Source: Aggregatibacter segnis (GTDB taxonomy: Bacteria > Pseudomonadota > Gammaproteobacteria > Enterobacterales > Pasteurellaceae). Taken from it: a stretch of DNA of 64,000 nt. The position numbers and the translations under genes were made by a program. The notes under the pieces were generated by a model. That model did no database searches, was not told the DNA's origin, and saw only the letters and a program-made list of their open reading frames with translations. Position 1 is the stretch's first letter; each line of letters starts with the position of its first letter. The DNA lies in NCBI RefSeq assembly GCF_003130075.1, contig NZ_NRCW01000004.1, positions 1 through 64,000 on the forward strand, given 5' to 3'. Below, piece by piece: positions 32,046 through 42,017 of this stretch.

Positions 32046-33179
32046 ATGAAACACCATATTATTCAATTATCTCAATCGCTTATCCGCCGACCCTCGATCA
32101 GCCCGAATGACGAAGGCTGTCAGCAACTCATTGCCGAACGTTTAGAAAAATTAGGTTTCCACATTGAATGGATGCCTTTTAACGACACCTTAAACTTGTG
32201 GGCAAAGCATGGTTCTGATGAGCCTGTGATTGTCTTTGCCGGGCATACGGATGTGGTGCCAACAGGGGATGAAAGCCAATGGACTTATCCGCCGTTTTCT
32301 GCAGAAATTGTAGATGATATGCTTTATGGTCGCGGTGCTGCCGATATGAAAGGATCGCTGGCAGCGATGATTGTGGCAGCGGAAGAATATGTGAAAGCCA
32401 ATCCAAATCACGACGGTACGATTGCCTTATTGATTACCTCCGATGAGGAGGCTGCAGCGAAAGATGGCACGGTGCGTGTAGTAGAAAGCTTAATGGCGCG
32501 CGGTGAGAAAATCACGTATTGCATGGTGGGCGAGCCGTCTAGCTCGAAAACCTTGGGTGATGTGGTCAAAAATGGTCGTCGCGGTTCGATTACAGGCAAC
32601 CTCTATATTCAAGGCATTCAAGGCCATGTGGCATATCCCCATTTAGCAGAAAATCCGATTCATAAAGCCGCGCCTTTCCTACAGGAATTGACAACCTATC
32701 AGTGGGACAACGGCAATGAGTTTTTCCCGCCGACCAGTTTGCAAATCGCCAATATTCATGCCGGTACGGGCAGTAATAACGTGATTCCGGGCGAGCTTTA
32801 CGTGCAATTTAATTTGCGTTATTGCACGGAAGTGACCGATGAAATCATCAAACAGAAAGTCGCTGAAATGCTAGAAAAGCATGGATTGAAATACCGCATT
32901 GAGTGGAATCTTTCCGGCAAACCGTTTTTAACCAAACCGGGTAAATTATTAGATGCGTTAACCGCAGCTATCGAGCAAACCACAGGCATTACGCCAGAAA
33001 CGGAAACCGGTGGTGGCACCTCTGACGGTCGCTTTATTGCGTTGATGGGCGCAGAAGTGGTGGAATTTGGGCCGCTTAATGCGACCATTCATAAAGTCAA
33101 TGAGTGTGTGAACGTAGAGGATCTCGCCAAGTGCGGTCAGATTTATCATCAAATGTTAGTCAATTTATTGGATAAATAA
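32046..33179 (+). CDS. dapE: Succinyl-diaminopimelate desuccinylase
   Basis: DapE removes succinate from N-succinyl-LL-diaminopimelate, supplying meso-DAP for MurE and lysine. The 377-residue M20 metallohydrolase has [12 protein letters not shown], the [14 protein letters not shown] block, the [13 protein letters not shown] block and [21 protein letters not shown], with the expected di-zinc ligands. It is separated by one base from the following peptidase gene, so they probably form an operon. An uptake signal sequence overlaps its end (about 33131). Confidence 0.96.
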   Translation: MKHHIIQLSQSLIRRPSISPNDEGCQQLIAERLEKLGFHIEWMPFNDTLNLWAKHGSDEPVIVFAGHTDVVPTGDESQWTYPPFSAEIVDDMLYGRGAADMKGSLAAMIVAAEEYVKANPNHDGTIALLITSDEEAAAKDGTVRVVESLMARGEKITYCMVGEPSSSKTLGDVVKNGRRGSITGNLYIQGIQGHVAYPHLAENPIHKAAPFLQELTTYQWDNGNEFFPPTSLQIANIHAGTGSNNVIPGELYVQFNLRYCTEVTDEIIKQKVAEMLEKHGLKYRIEWNLSGKPFLTKPGKLLDALTAAIEQTTGITPETETGGGTSDGRFIALMGAEVVEFGPLNATIHKVNECVNVEDLAKCGQIYHQMLVNLLDK

Positions 33180-33180
33180 G

Positions 33181-33861
33181 ATGAAATTAACCCCTGACAT
33201 GTTGACCGGCAAATCGCGAGAACATTTGGTGCATTTGCCGACACCGCATTCGACTCATCATTTTTTGCAGGCGCAGGCAATGAAAGCCTTTCAAGGGCTG
33301 CAACAAAGTGCGGTCAAAAATGGCTTTAATTTACAACCTGCCAGTAGCTTTCGTGATTTTGCGCGCCAACAACTTATTTGGAACGGTAAATTTAACGGTG
33401 AACGTAAAGTGCACGATGATGCAGGCAATGCGTTGGATTTGACCCAATTGGACGATTGGCAAAAAGCCCAAGCTATTTTACGTTGGTCAGCGCTACCGGG
33501 GGCGAGTCGGCATCATTGGGGCACTGAAATTGATATTTTCGATCCTGATCTTTTGCCGGAAGGCCAATCCTTGCAGCTTGAGCCTTGGGAATATGAAAAA
33601 GGCGGTTATTTCTTTGAACTGAGTGAATTTCTCACCGAAAACCTACCGCACTTTGATTTTAGTTTGCCTTTTATGCAAATGCCGGCAGAGAAAAAAATCG
33701 GGCGTGAGCCTTGGCATATTAGTTACATGCCATTGGCGGAGAAAGCAAAACAACTTTTTTCTGCGGAGGTGTTGCTACAGGCATGGGAAAAAGAAGAAAT
33801 TGCTGGCAAGGCTACATTACAGCAGCATTTTCCTCAAATTTTTGAACAGTATTTTGTATAG
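33181..33861 (+). CDS. M15-family D-alanyl-D-alanine carboxypeptidase-like protein
   Basis: This 226-residue protein belongs to the VanY/M15B zinc peptidases that cleave D-Ala-D-Ala or related peptidoglycan bonds. The zinc-site signatures are SRHHWGTEIDIFD (SxHxxGxxxD, about residues 111-122) and EPWHISYMP (the second His and a Tyr). I see no signal peptide, so a cytosolic role in peptide recycling or export by another route is possible. It follows dapE by one base, fitting a cell-wall theme. Two uptake signal sequences lie inside. Confidence 0.85.
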   Translation: MKLTPDMLTGKSREHLVHLPTPHSTHHFLQAQAMKAFQGLQQSAVKNGFNLQPASSFRDFARQQLIWNGKFNGERKVHDDAGNALDLTQLDDWQKAQAILRWSALPGASRHHWGTEIDIFDPDLLPEGQSLQLEPWEYEKGGYFFELSEFLTENLPHFDFSLPFMQMPAEKKIGREPWHISYMPLAEKAKQLFSAEVLLQAWEKEEIAGKATLQQHFPQIFEQYFV

Positions 33862-33868
33862 ATTGATT

Positions 33869-33941
33869 AAAAAGTGCGGTGTGTTTTTAGTGAACTTTTC
33901 AGCAGTGAAAAATACGTTAAAAAACACACCGCACTTTTTTT
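33869..33941 (+). terminator. Long-loop inverted uptake-signal pair after the M15 peptidase
   Basis: A 20-bp perfect stem (33869-33888 with 33920-33939) joins two inverted uptake signals through a 31-base loop and runs into Ts. It very likely terminates the dapE operon. Confidence 0.85.
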
Positions 33942-34095
33942 GATTTATGTGTTGTTACATTTCTATCACATCTCTTTTCTTCTCTTAGACTTTTGTGAGC
34001 TACTTCAAAAATCCGGAAATTTTACAAAGAATTACATTTTTTTTTGCACTGAATGAAAGTATCCTACTCGCTAGCTGTAATTTAGGGAGATAAAG

Positions 34096-34719
34096 ATGTA
34101 TCAGTTTCAGCAGTTTACTCAAAAAGATATTGAAATTTTGAAGGATGAAACGATTTATCAGGGTTTTTTTAAGCTAAATAAAGTTCAATTCAAACATAAA
34201 CTTTTTGCCGGCGGTTGGAGCGGCACGGTGACCCGTGAATTGCTCGTCAAAGGGGCTGCATCTGCTATGGTTGCCTACGACCCAGTGTTAGATAACGTGG
34301 TGTTGGTAGAGCAGGTGCGTATCGGGGCTTACGACCCGAAATCAACCCAATCTCCTTGGCTGTTAGAACTCATTGCCGGGATGGTTGAGGAAGGTGAAAC
34401 ACCGGAATCCGTGGCATTACGAGAAAGTGAAGAAGAAGCCGGCGTGAAGATTTCTCATATGCAACATTGTTTGAGCGTATGGGATAGCCCCGGTGGCGTG
34501 CTTGAGCGTATTCACGTTTTTGTCGGTAAAGTGGATAGCACCACAGTCGGCGGATTACACGGTTTAGCAGAAGAGAATGAAGATATTCGTGTTCATGTCG
34601 TGAGTAGGGAAACAGCATATCAATGGCTTTGTGAGGGTAAGATTGATAATGGCATTGCGGTAATCGGATTACAATGGCTAGAGTTAAATTACCGAAAATT
34701 GAAAGAGCAATGGCTGTAA
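34096..34719 (+). CDS. nudF: ADP-ribose pyrophosphatase
   Basis: NudF hydrolyses ADP-ribose to AMP and ribose 5-phosphate. The 207-residue protein contains a complete Nudix box G-x5-E-x7-RESEEEAGV at residues 95-117. The ADP-ribose-specific features include DPVLDNVVLVEQVRIGAY ahead of it and WDSPGG after it. In E. coli and H. influenzae it adjoins cpdA, as here. RBS GGGAG lies before ATG 34096. Confidence 0.93.
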   Translation: MYQFQQFTQKDIEILKDETIYQGFFKLNKVQFKHKLFAGGWSGTVTRELLVKGAASAMVAYDPVLDNVVLVEQVRIGAYDPKSTQSPWLLELIAGMVEEGETPESVALRESEEEAGVKISHMQHCLSVWDSPGGVLERIHVFVGKVDSTTVGGLHGLAEENEDIRVHVVSRETAYQWLCEGKIDNGIAVIGLQWLELNYRKLKEQWL

Positions 34720-34785
34720 GCATTTTATTATCTGACGACATAGGTAATTTAGACTAAGTTTAATATTAAGTAGTAGGAGTTTACT

Positions 34786-35613
34786 TTGTTAAATACCTAT
34801 CAATATAACACCCAACAAGATGTGTTCCGTATAATTCAAATTACGGATCCGCATCTTTTTCAAGACACTAACGGTGAATTGTTGGGCATCAATACGCAAG
34901 CAAGTTTTTCCCAAGTTTTAAGTGAAATTCAACAACAGCAATACGACTATGATCTTGTGTTAGCAACAGGCGATTTAGTACAGGATAATAGTGATGAAGG
35001 CTATTTGCGTTTTCGTCAAGAGGTGAAAGCGCTGAACAACAAAATGGTCTTTTGGATCCCTGGAAATCATGATTTTCAGCCGAAAATGTTTGAAATCCTA
35101 AAAGAAGATAGCGTGAGTGCGAAAAAGCATATTTTGTTAGGGGATAAGTGGCAAATTTTGCTTTTAGATAGCCAAGTGCAAGGCGTGCCACACGGGCAAT
35201 TAGAAGCGGAAGAGCTGGATTGGTTAAAGCTAAAATTACAAGAATATCCTGAACGCTATTCTTTGGTCGTATTGCATCATCATCTTCTTTCCACCGGTTC
35301 TGCTTGGTTGGATCAACATAACTTACGTAATGCCAATGAATTGGCGGAAGTCTTAGCGCCATTTAAGCATGTCAAAGCCCTACTATACGGACACATTCAC
35401 CAACAAGTGGATAGTGAATGGCTTGGTTATCAAGTGATGGCAACGCCTTCTACGTGTATTCAATTTAAAGCGGACAGCAACACTTTTGCACTGGATGTTG
35501 CTCAGCCCGGCTGGCGCGAAATAGATTTACATGCTGACGGGCATATTGAAACCCGTGTAAAACGCATTCAACAGGTATCCTTTTTACCGAATATGCAGGT
35601 TGAAGGTTATTGA
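34786..35613 (+). CDS. cpdA: 3',5'-cyclic-AMP phosphodiesterase (TTG start)
   Basis: CpdA (Icc) breaks down cAMP and so tunes CRP activity, which in this family also controls competence. The 275-residue metallophosphoesterase has the five expected motifs: TDPHLF, TGDLVQD, PGNHDF, VLHHHL and YGHIHQ. The start is TTG 34786, seven bases after TAGGAG. No in-frame ATG occurs nearby and the alignment with H. influenzae Icc (recalled) begins here. A weak start may keep its level low. Confidence 0.93.
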   Translation: MLNTYQYNTQQDVFRIIQITDPHLFQDTNGELLGINTQASFSQVLSEIQQQQYDYDLVLATGDLVQDNSDEGYLRFRQEVKALNNKMVFWIPGNHDFQPKMFEILKEDSVSAKKHILLGDKWQILLLDSQVQGVPHGQLEAEELDWLKLKLQEYPERYSLVVLHHHLLSTGSAWLDQHNLRNANELAEVLAPFKHVKALLYGHIHQQVDSEWLGYQVMATPSTCIQFKADSNTFALDVAQPGWREIDLHADGHIETRVKRIQQVSFLPNMQVEGY

Positions 35614-35637
35614 TTGTTAAAAGTGCGGTCATTTTTT

Positions 35638-35667
35638 AAAGGGGATTTTTAATCCTCTTTATTTTTT
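35638..35667 (+). terminator. Terminator after cpdA
   Basis: A 10-bp stem (AAAGGGGATT / AATCCTCTTT, one G-T wobble) with a 3-base loop precedes a T run. Inverted but widely spaced uptake signals flank it at about 35621 and 35680. Confidence 0.75.
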
Positions 35668-35750
35668 ATTAGAATCCACCGCACTTCAACGTACTTAGTC
35701 GCTTAAAACTGCTATAATCCCCGCCAATTTTTTCCAACCATTGAGACCTT

Positions 35751-37898
35751 ATGAAACAACTTTTTGCCACCACAGCCCGTGGGTTTGAAGAGCTTTTGAA
35801 ATCCGAATTGACCGAATTAGGCGCACAGGATGCTAAAGTCGCGCAAGGCGGCGTGCATTACTGGGCGGATGATGAAACCCTGTATCGCACTTTGCTTTGG
35901 AGTCGTTTGAGTTCACGCATTTTATTGCCTATCGTGCAAGCCAAAGTCTTTAGCGATTTGGATTTATATTCCGCTGTGGTGGGGGTGAATTGGTTGGATT
36001 ATTTTGATGAAAAAGTGCATTTTTTTGTCGATTTCAATGGCACGAACCAAGAAATTCGTCATACCCAATTTGGCGCAATGCGTGTGAAAGACGGCATTGT
36101 GGATTATTTTGAGCGCCACGGTCGCGCCCGTCCTAACGTGGATAAAGAGCAACCGGATATTCGTATTCATGCGTATTTGAATCGTGATGATGTGGTGCTG
36201 TCGCTTGATTTGAGCGGCGATGCGTTGCACATGCGAGGTTATCGTGAAGACACGGGCAAAGCGCCGTTGCGTGAAACCTTGGCTGCCGCGATTGTGTTGC
36301 GTTCCGGTTGGCAAAAAGGCACGCCGTTGGTGGATCCGATGTGTGGCTCCGGTACGCTATTGATTGAAGCGGCACAAATGGAAGCGCAAATCGCACCGCA
36401 ATTATATCGTCTGCATTGGGGCTTTGATTTTTGGCAAGGGCATAATCAGGCAGCGTGGGAAAAGGTGAAAGAAGAGGCTTTAGCCTTGGCGGAAGCCGAA
36501 AAACAACGTGAAAACCCACCGCACTTTTATGGTTTCGATTTGGATCATCGTGTATTGCAAAAAGCCAAACAAAACGCCAAAAATGCCGGCGTGGCGCATT
36601 TAATGCAATGGCAACAGGGCGATGTGGCAGCGATAAAAAATCCAAGCCCGAATGTGGCGGGCACGGTGATTTGTAACCCGCCGTACGGCGAACGTTTAGG
36701 CACAACGCCGGCGCTGATTGCCTTATATTCTGTGTTTGGGCAACGCTTGAAACAACAATTTGCCGGCTGGAACGCCTCTATTTTCAGTGGTGAGCCAAGT
36801 CTATTGGATTGCTTGCGTTTACGTTCTCATCGTCAGTTTAAAGCGAAAAACGGCCCGTTAGATTGCGTACAGAAAAATTATCAAATAGCCGAGCGCGCAG
36901 AGCAAAGTGCGGTAGAAAACACCGTAGAATTTGACCGCACTTCTTCGGTTTCTTCTGAAGTCGCGGTGGATTTCGCTAATCGCCTGCAAAAAAATATCAA
37001 AAAAATTGAAAAATGGGCGAAGCAGCAAGGGCTAGACGCTTATCGCTTATATGATGCGGATTTACCGGAATACAATTTGGCGGTGGATCGTTATGCTGAT
37101 CATATTGTGGTGCAGGAATATGCTGCGCCGAAAAATATTGATGAAAACAAAGCACGCCAACGGTTGTTGGATGCGGTGAATGCTACCTTGCAAGTGACCG
37201 GCATTGAAACCAATAAGTTGATTCTGAAAGTGCGCCAAAAACAAAAAGGCACCAATCAATATGAAAAATTAGCAAACAAAGGCGAGTATTTTTATGTGAA
37301 CGAATACGGCGCGAAGTTGTGGGTGAACTTAACAGATTATTTGGATACCGGCTTGTTTTTGGATCACCGCCTGACCCGTAAAATGTTGGGCGAAATGTCG
37401 CAAGGCAAGGATTTCCTCAATTTGTTTGCGTACACCGGTTCGGCAACGGTACATGCGGCGCTCGGCAAGGCAAAATCGACCACTACCGTGGATATGTCAA
37501 ATACCTATCTCAACTGGGCGGAACAGAATTTGTTGTTGAACGACATTGAAGGCAAACAACATAAACTGATTCAAGCAGATTGCCTTCAGTGGCTAGAAAA
37601 ATGCGATCGGCAGTTTGATTTGATTTTTGTTGATCCGCCGACATTTTCTAACTCCAAACGCATGGAAGACAGTTGGGATGTGCAACGGGATCATATTAAG
37701 TTAATGACGAATTTAAAACGCATTCTACGCCCGAACGGCACCATTGTGTTCTCTAACAACAAACGCGGTTTCAAAATGGATTTTACTAAGTTGGAAGCAT
37801 TAGGTTTGAGTGCGGTGGAAATTTCTCACAAAACCTTGCCGTTGGATTTTGAACGCAATAAGCAAATTCATAATTGTTGGCTGGTGACGTTGAAATAA
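35751..37898 (+). CDS. rlmL: 23S rRNA methyltransferase RlmKL (m2G2445 and m7G2069)
   Basis: This bifunctional enzyme modifies G2445 (N2) and G2069 (N7) of 23S rRNA. The 715-residue product has an N-terminal THUMP domain and the RlmL methyltransferase ([14 protein letters not shown], then NPPYGERLG). After a linker near residues 385-405 comes the RlmK methyltransferase ([27 protein letters not shown]). The linker is encoded by an inverted pair of uptake signals at 36905-36913 and 36934-36942. It is the last forward gene before a convergent block. Confidence 0.96.
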   Translation: MKQLFATTARGFEELLKSELTELGAQDAKVAQGGVHYWADDETLYRTLLWSRLSSRILLPIVQAKVFSDLDLYSAVVGVNWLDYFDEKVHFFVDFNGTNQEIRHTQFGAMRVKDGIVDYFERHGRARPNVDKEQPDIRIHAYLNRDDVVLSLDLSGDALHMRGYREDTGKAPLRETLAAAIVLRSGWQKGTPLVDPMCGSGTLLIEAAQMEAQIAPQLYRLHWGFDFWQGHNQAAWEKVKEEALALAEAEKQRENPPHFYGFDLDHRVLQKAKQNAKNAGVAHLMQWQQGDVAAIKNPSPNVAGTVICNPPYGERLGTTPALIALYSVFGQRLKQQFAGWNASIFSGEPSLLDCLRLRSHRQFKAKNGPLDCVQKNYQIAERAEQSAVENTVEFDRTSSVSSEVAVDFANRLQKNIKKIEKWAKQQGLDAYRLYDADLPEYNLAVDRYADHIVVQEYAAPKNIDENKARQRLLDAVNATLQVTGIETNKLILKVRQKQKGTNQYEKLANKGEYFYVNEYGAKLWVNLTDYLDTGLFLDHRLTRKMLGEMSQGKDFLNLFAYTGSATVHAALGKAKSTTTVDMSNTYLNWAEQNLLLNDIEGKQHKLIQADCLQWLEKCDRQFDLIFVDPPTFSNSKRMEDSWDVQRDHIKLMTNLKRILRPNGTIVFSNNKRGFKMDFTKLEALGLSAVEISHKTLPLDFERNKQIHNCWLVTLK

Positions 37899-37909
37899 GA
37901 AAACAAAAT

Positions 37910-37933
37910 AGGGCGGAAATTCCGCCCTGTTTT
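37910..37933. terminator. GC-rich palindromic terminator after rlmKL
   Basis: A 19-bp palindrome (AGGGCGGAAATTCCGCCCT) precedes a T run. The identical 19 bases recur at 40466-40484 beyond the other side of norB. Confidence 0.85.
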
Positions 37934-37950
37934 TGTATGTCTTTATATGA

Positions 37951-37986
37951 AAAGCTGCTGATTTAAAATCAGCAGCTTTGTTTTTT
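37951..37986. terminator. Convergent terminator between rlmKL and norB
   Basis: A 13-bp or longer perfect stem (AAAGCTGCTGATT / AATCAGCAGCTTT) with a 3-base loop is followed by TGTTTTTT. On the reverse strand it lies just after the norB stop. Confidence 0.85.
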
Positions 37987-37997
37987 ACTCAATTTAC

Positions 37998-40247
37998 TTA
38001 ATTGGCAATATGTTTTGGTTTGAAGAAAACCATGGTGAAAATTTGCCAGAAGAATGCAAGCGCACCAAAGATGAATACAACGTCACCCACTAAACGCACC
38101 CAGCGTAAGGTGTCGAATAACGGTTGTTGCATGAATTCTTCGCTACGGGCATACCATAAGCCTTCAGAGATACTCGCGTAACCTTGAATGATACCGATTG
38201 GTAATAGGCTGGAGACGATCATTAAGACCAACCCGCCGTTAAGCAACCAGAAGCCCCATTTCATCAATTTGTCGTTGAATGGTGTGTTTGGACGCAAGTA
38301 ACGTGCGATTAAGAACACGAAACCTAATGCCAAGAAACCATATACCCCGAACAATGCCGCGTGGGCGTGTACTGCGGTGGTGTTTAAACCTTGGATGTAG
38401 TAGAGGGAAATCGGAGGGTTGATTAAGAAACCAAACACACCCGCACCCAACATATTCCAGAAGGCAACGGCAACGAAGCAGTAGATAGGCCATTTTAAGC
38501 GATCCATCCATGGTGCTTTTTGTTTCATTTCCCAGTGTTCCCAGGCTTCGTGGCCAAGTAAAACTAATGGGACAACTTCAAGCGCGGAGAAGGAAGCGCC
38601 CACAGCGATAATTGGGGTTGTCGCACCGGCGAAGTATAAGTGGTGGAAGGTTCCTGGAATACCGCCGATTAAGAACAATGCCGCTTCGGTGATGGTTGCC
38701 ACAGTCGCTGTGCGACGGGAAACTAAACCTAAACTTACGAAGATGAAGGACAGTGCCGCTACGGAGAATACTTCAAAGAAGCCTTCTACCCAAAGGTGAA
38801 CTACCCACCAACGCCAGTACTCCATCACGGATAAGTGTGTGTGTTCGCCGTAGAATAATGCCGGGCCATAGAATAAGCCGATAGCGATAACGGAGGCAAA
38901 GAACAAGGCAAGTAAGTTTTTATCGCCCGGTTGTTTGAACGCATTTATGGTGCCACGTAGCATTAATACCAACCAGAACAAGATACCGGCGAATTTCACA
39001 GCTTGCCAGAAACGACCTAAGTCGATGAATTCATAACCTTGGTGACCGAACAAGAAGCTCCATTCTTCAGGGATGATATGCGCGATGGCCAAATAGCTAC
39101 CGGTGAAGGAGCCAACAACCAAGACGACTAACGCCCAGAAGAGAACATCTACGCCAAGTTTTTGGTATTTGGGATCTTTACCACCGTTGATAATCGGTGC
39201 AAGGAATAAACCTCCGGCCAAGAATGCCATAGCGATCCAGAATAACGCCGCTTGAATGTGCCAAGTACGTACTAAAGAATATGGAAGATATTGGGAAATA
39301 TCCAAACCATAAAATTCCTGACCTTCAACCGTGTAGTGCGCCACAACGGCACCTAAGTTCACTTGCACGAAGAAAAGCGCAAGTACGGTAAATAAATATT
39401 TACCTAAGGCTTTTTGTGATGGTGTTAATTGCAATTTGGTTAGCGGGTCAACTTCCGGGGAAATCGGGTCTTTTTCATCTTCACGACGTTTAAATGACCA
39501 AATCCACACCACGAAACCAATACCGGCAATAAGGAAGACGATACTGGCGATAGACCACATGACGTTTTCCGGTGTCGGCACGTTATTGATTAACGGTTCA
39601 TGCGGCCAGTTGTTGGTGTAAGTGGCATGGGTATTCGGACGCTCTGCTGAAGCAGTCCATGCTGTCCAGAAGAAGAATTTCGCTAAATCTTGGCGGGCTT
39701 CTAAGCTCGGCAAGGTATTGTCTTTCATGGCGAAGTGTTCACGCGTTGCTTTGCTCGCAGGATCATCACCATATAAAGAAATATAGTATTGTGCTGTTTT
39801 ATCGATTGCCGCTAAACGGTTGGCGGAAAGCACTACGGTGCCGTTTTCATCAACTTTACTGCCGCGGTATTCTTTGGTTAAACGGCTTTTTAAGATGGTT
39901 TGTTGGTCATCATTTAAATCGACGAAGTTTTTGCCGTATTCTTGATTTGCAACAATGTCTAACCAGTTGGTTAATTCGCGGTGTAACCAGTCGGCGGTCC
40001 AGTCCGGTGCTTGATATGCGCCATGGCCCCAGACGGAACCTAACTGCATACCACCGGTAGTTTGCCAAGCGGTTTGACCGTGTAAAATATTGTCGTGTGT
40101 GATAACCGGTTCGCCTTTTTCCGTCACATATTGTTTCGGAATCGGCGGAGCTTCACGATAGATTTCAAAGCCATAGTAGCCGAGAAGAGAGAAGGCTCCC
40201 ACTAAGACGGCGACTAATAGGTACCAGAACTTCTTATATTGTCCCAT
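37998..40247 (-). CDS. norB: Quinol-dependent nitric oxide reductase (qNOR)
   Basis: qNOR reduces two NO to N2O with electrons from quinol, serving NO detoxification or respiration. The 749-residue protein has an N-terminal membrane segment and a periplasmic domain (HGQTAWQTTGGMQLGSVWGHG). A heme-copper-oxidase-like core of about twelve segments follows, including HLSVMEYWRWWVVHLWVEGFFEV and NTTAVHAHAALFGVYG, which supply heme and iron ligands. Length matches Neisseria NorB. No norC is present, as expected for the single-chain type. ATG 40247 follows AAGGAG. Possible operators lie upstream at 40292-40331. Confidence 0.95.
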   Translation of the reverse strand: MGQYKKFWYLLVAVLVGAFSLLGYYGFEIYREAPPIPKQYVTEKGEPVITHDNILHGQTAWQTTGGMQLGSVWGHGAYQAPDWTADWLHRELTNWLDIVANQEYGKNFVDLNDDQQTILKSRLTKEYRGSKVDENGTVVLSANRLAAIDKTAQYYISLYGDDPASKATREHFAMKDNTLPSLEARQDLAKFFFWTAWTASAERPNTHATYTNNWPHEPLINNVPTPENVMWSIASIVFLIAGIGFVVWIWSFKRREDEKDPISPEVDPLTKLQLTPSQKALGKYLFTVLALFFVQVNLGAVVAHYTVEGQEFYGLDISQYLPYSLVRTWHIQAALFWIAMAFLAGGLFLAPIINGGKDPKYQKLGVDVLFWALVVLVVGSFTGSYLAIAHIIPEEWSFLFGHQGYEFIDLGRFWQAVKFAGILFWLVLMLRGTINAFKQPGDKNLLALFFASVIAIGLFYGPALFYGEHTHLSVMEYWRWWVVHLWVEGFFEVFSVAALSFIFVSLGLVSRRTATVATITEAALFLIGGIPGTFHHLYFAGATTPIIAVGASFSALEVVPLVLLGHEAWEHWEMKQKAPWMDRLKWPIYCFVAVAFWNMLGAGVFGFLINPPISLYYIQGLNTTAVHAHAALFGVYGFLALGFVFLIARYLRPNTPFNDKLMKWGFWLLNGGLVLMIVSSLLPIGIIQGYASISEGLWYARSEEFMQQPLFDTLRWVRLVGDVVFIFGALAFFWQIFTMVFFKPKHIAN

Positions 40248-40291
40248 TTGATCACTCCTTGAGAAAATTAGAGGTAGATAACTTAATTATT

Positions 40292-40346
40292 TGTGTCAGA
40301 CACATTCAGATTTTACGATTGAAAGTAAAATACCTGACTAATTATA
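40292..40346 (-). promoter_or_regulatory. norB promoter region with two operator-like inverted repeats
   Basis: On the reverse strand a TATAAT (complement of 40341-40346) could be the -10 element. Just downstream of it lie ATTTTAC-N8-GTAAAAT (40310-40331) and the perfect palindrome TGTGTC-A-GACACA (40292-40304). Their position past the predicted start would suit a repressor such as NsrR, but neither matches an NsrR or FNR consensus that I know. The repeats are clear in sequence; function is inferred. Confidence 0.4.
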
Positions 40347-40465
40347 TCGGATTTAAAGAGGCGGTATATTACCTAATAGTGAGTAAATATAAAGGGGAAA
40401 ATGATGGCTATAAATTAAGCAATGTTATTTAGATAGGAATAACCTAAAGAGAATAGAAAAAGATA

Positions 40466-40492
40466 AGGGCGGAAATTCCGCCCTATTTTTTA
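40466..40492. terminator. GC-rich palindromic terminator between putP and norB
   Basis: The same 19-bp palindrome as at 37910-37928 is followed by a T run on the forward strand. On the reverse strand it lies after the putP stop and can end the putAP transcript. Confidence 0.75.
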
Positions 40493-40514
40493 TGTTTAAA
40501 AATGACCGCACTTT

Positions 40515-42005
40515 TTAGCGTCGTGCTTCAAATTCAGCTAAAGCTTCATCGAATTGTTCCATCACTTTAGGATGAACCGGTGCGAACACGGAGGACGTAA
40601 TCGTGATGAAAGAACACACCAAGAAGCCCGGAATGATTTCATAGAGGTGAGATAAATCTTCCCAGCCTAAGTATTTCATTAATGGACTCCAGACCACCAC
40701 GGTGATAGCGCCGGATAACATTCCCCATAATGCCGCTTTGGAGCTAATATTGCGGTTGAACAAAGAAAGAATCACCACCGGGCCGAAAGCGGCACCAAAA
40801 CCAGCCCACGCATAAGAAACCAAGCCCATTACTTTGGAGTTTGGATCTTGTGCGATAGCGATGGCAACCACCGAGATTAACAATACCATTAAGCGCCCGA
40901 CCCAGACTAATTCAAGGCTGGAAGCGCCTTTGCGGAAGAAGCCTTTATAGAAATCTTCTGTAATTGCTGCGGAACACATTAATAATTGGGCGGACAAGGT
41001 ACTCATTACCGCCGCTAAGATCGCGGATAATACTATGCCGACAATCCAAGGGTTAAACATTGCTTTACTTAACTCAATGAAAACCGCTTCTGCATTGTAT
41101 AGTTCAATATTTTGGGTGGTGAAATAGGCCAATCCAAAATAGCCCACAGCAACGGCACCGCCAAGGCAGAGGAACATCCAAGAAATTCCGATTCGACGGG
41201 CTTTTTCGAGAGAGGCCACAGAGTCTGCCGCCATGAAACGGGCAAGAATGTGTGGCTGTCCGAAATAACCCAAGCCCCAAGCCAATGCAGAGATAACACC
41301 GATACCGGAAACATTGTGCAGCCAGTTGCTGTAAGGAATGCCGGTGACAGCAGATTTCGCTTCCAAAGACATCGTGATTTCATCCCAGCTGATGTTGAGC
41401 AATACCATGACCGGTGCCAAAATCAAGGCGAAAATCATTAATGAGGCTTGGATGGTGTCGCTCCATGAAACCGCTAAATAGCCACCGATAAAGGTATACG
41501 TAATGGTCGCTAATGCCCCTAACCAAAGTGCAGTGGAATATTCCAAGCCCAATAAGCTTTGGAATAACTTCGCTCCCGCTACTACGCCGGAAGCGCAGTA
41601 AATGGTGAAGAAGAAGAGAATAATGCCTGAAGAAATAATCTTTAATGCTTTTTTCTGACGCGGAAAACGTTGTGCAAAAAATTCCGGTAAGGTCAGCGCA
41701 TTGCTATATTTCTCAGTGAAAATCCGCAAACGACCCGCTACAACGCGATAGTTCAGATAGGCGCCAACGGTTAAGCCGACAGCAATCCATGCTTCGGAAA
41801 GACCTGATAAGAAAATCGCGCCGGGTAACCCCATTAATAGCCAACCGGACATATCGGAAGCACCGGCCGACATGGCGGTCACGAAACTTCCCATTTTTCG
41901 GCCACCCAAAATGTAATCATCAAAGTTTTTGGTGGAACGATAGGCGTATAACCCAATGCCTAAAATAATTGCCAAATAGAGGCCAAAGGTGATGTAGATT
42001 TGCAT
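40515..42005 (-). CDS. putP: Sodium/proline symporter
   Basis: PutP imports proline with Na+ across the inner membrane. The 496-residue SSS-family protein has about thirteen membrane segments. Sodium-site regions include DYILGGRKMGSFVTAMSAGASDMSGW near the start and STLSAQLLMCSAAITEDFY in the middle. ATG 42005 has AAAGGAGTG upstream. It follows putA by 12 bases on the same strand, forming a putA-putP operon for proline uptake and catabolism. Confidence 0.96.
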   Translation of the reverse strand: MQIYITFGLYLAIILGIGLYAYRSTKNFDDYILGGRKMGSFVTAMSAGASDMSGWLLMGLPGAIFLSGLSEAWIAVGLTVGAYLNYRVVAGRLRIFTEKYSNALTLPEFFAQRFPRQKKALKIISSGIILFFFTIYCASGVVAGAKLFQSLLGLEYSTALWLGALATITYTFIGGYLAVSWSDTIQASLMIFALILAPVMVLLNISWDEITMSLEAKSAVTGIPYSNWLHNVSGIGVISALAWGLGYFGQPHILARFMAADSVASLEKARRIGISWMFLCLGGAVAVGYFGLAYFTTQNIELYNAEAVFIELSKAMFNPWIVGIVLSAILAAVMSTLSAQLLMCSAAITEDFYKGFFRKGASSLELVWVGRLMVLLISVVAIAIAQDPNSKVMGLVSYAWAGFGAAFGPVVILSLFNRNISSKAALWGMLSGAITVVVWSPLMKYLGWEDLSHLYEIIPGFLVCSFITITSSVFAPVHPKVMEQFDEALAEFEARR

Positions 42006-42017
42006 AAAACACTCCTT

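Noticed and set aside
33623-34056. Overlapping forward frames after the M15 peptidase
   Set aside because: They read through the uptake-signal terminator in shifted frames and have low-complexity, K/F-rich translations without homology.
36133-36705. Long reverse-strand open frame inside rlmKL (190 codons)
   Set aside because: It lies wholly opposite a strongly conserved gene, has no RBS or recognisable motif, and reads as an arginine/proline/histidine-rich shadow of the coding strand.
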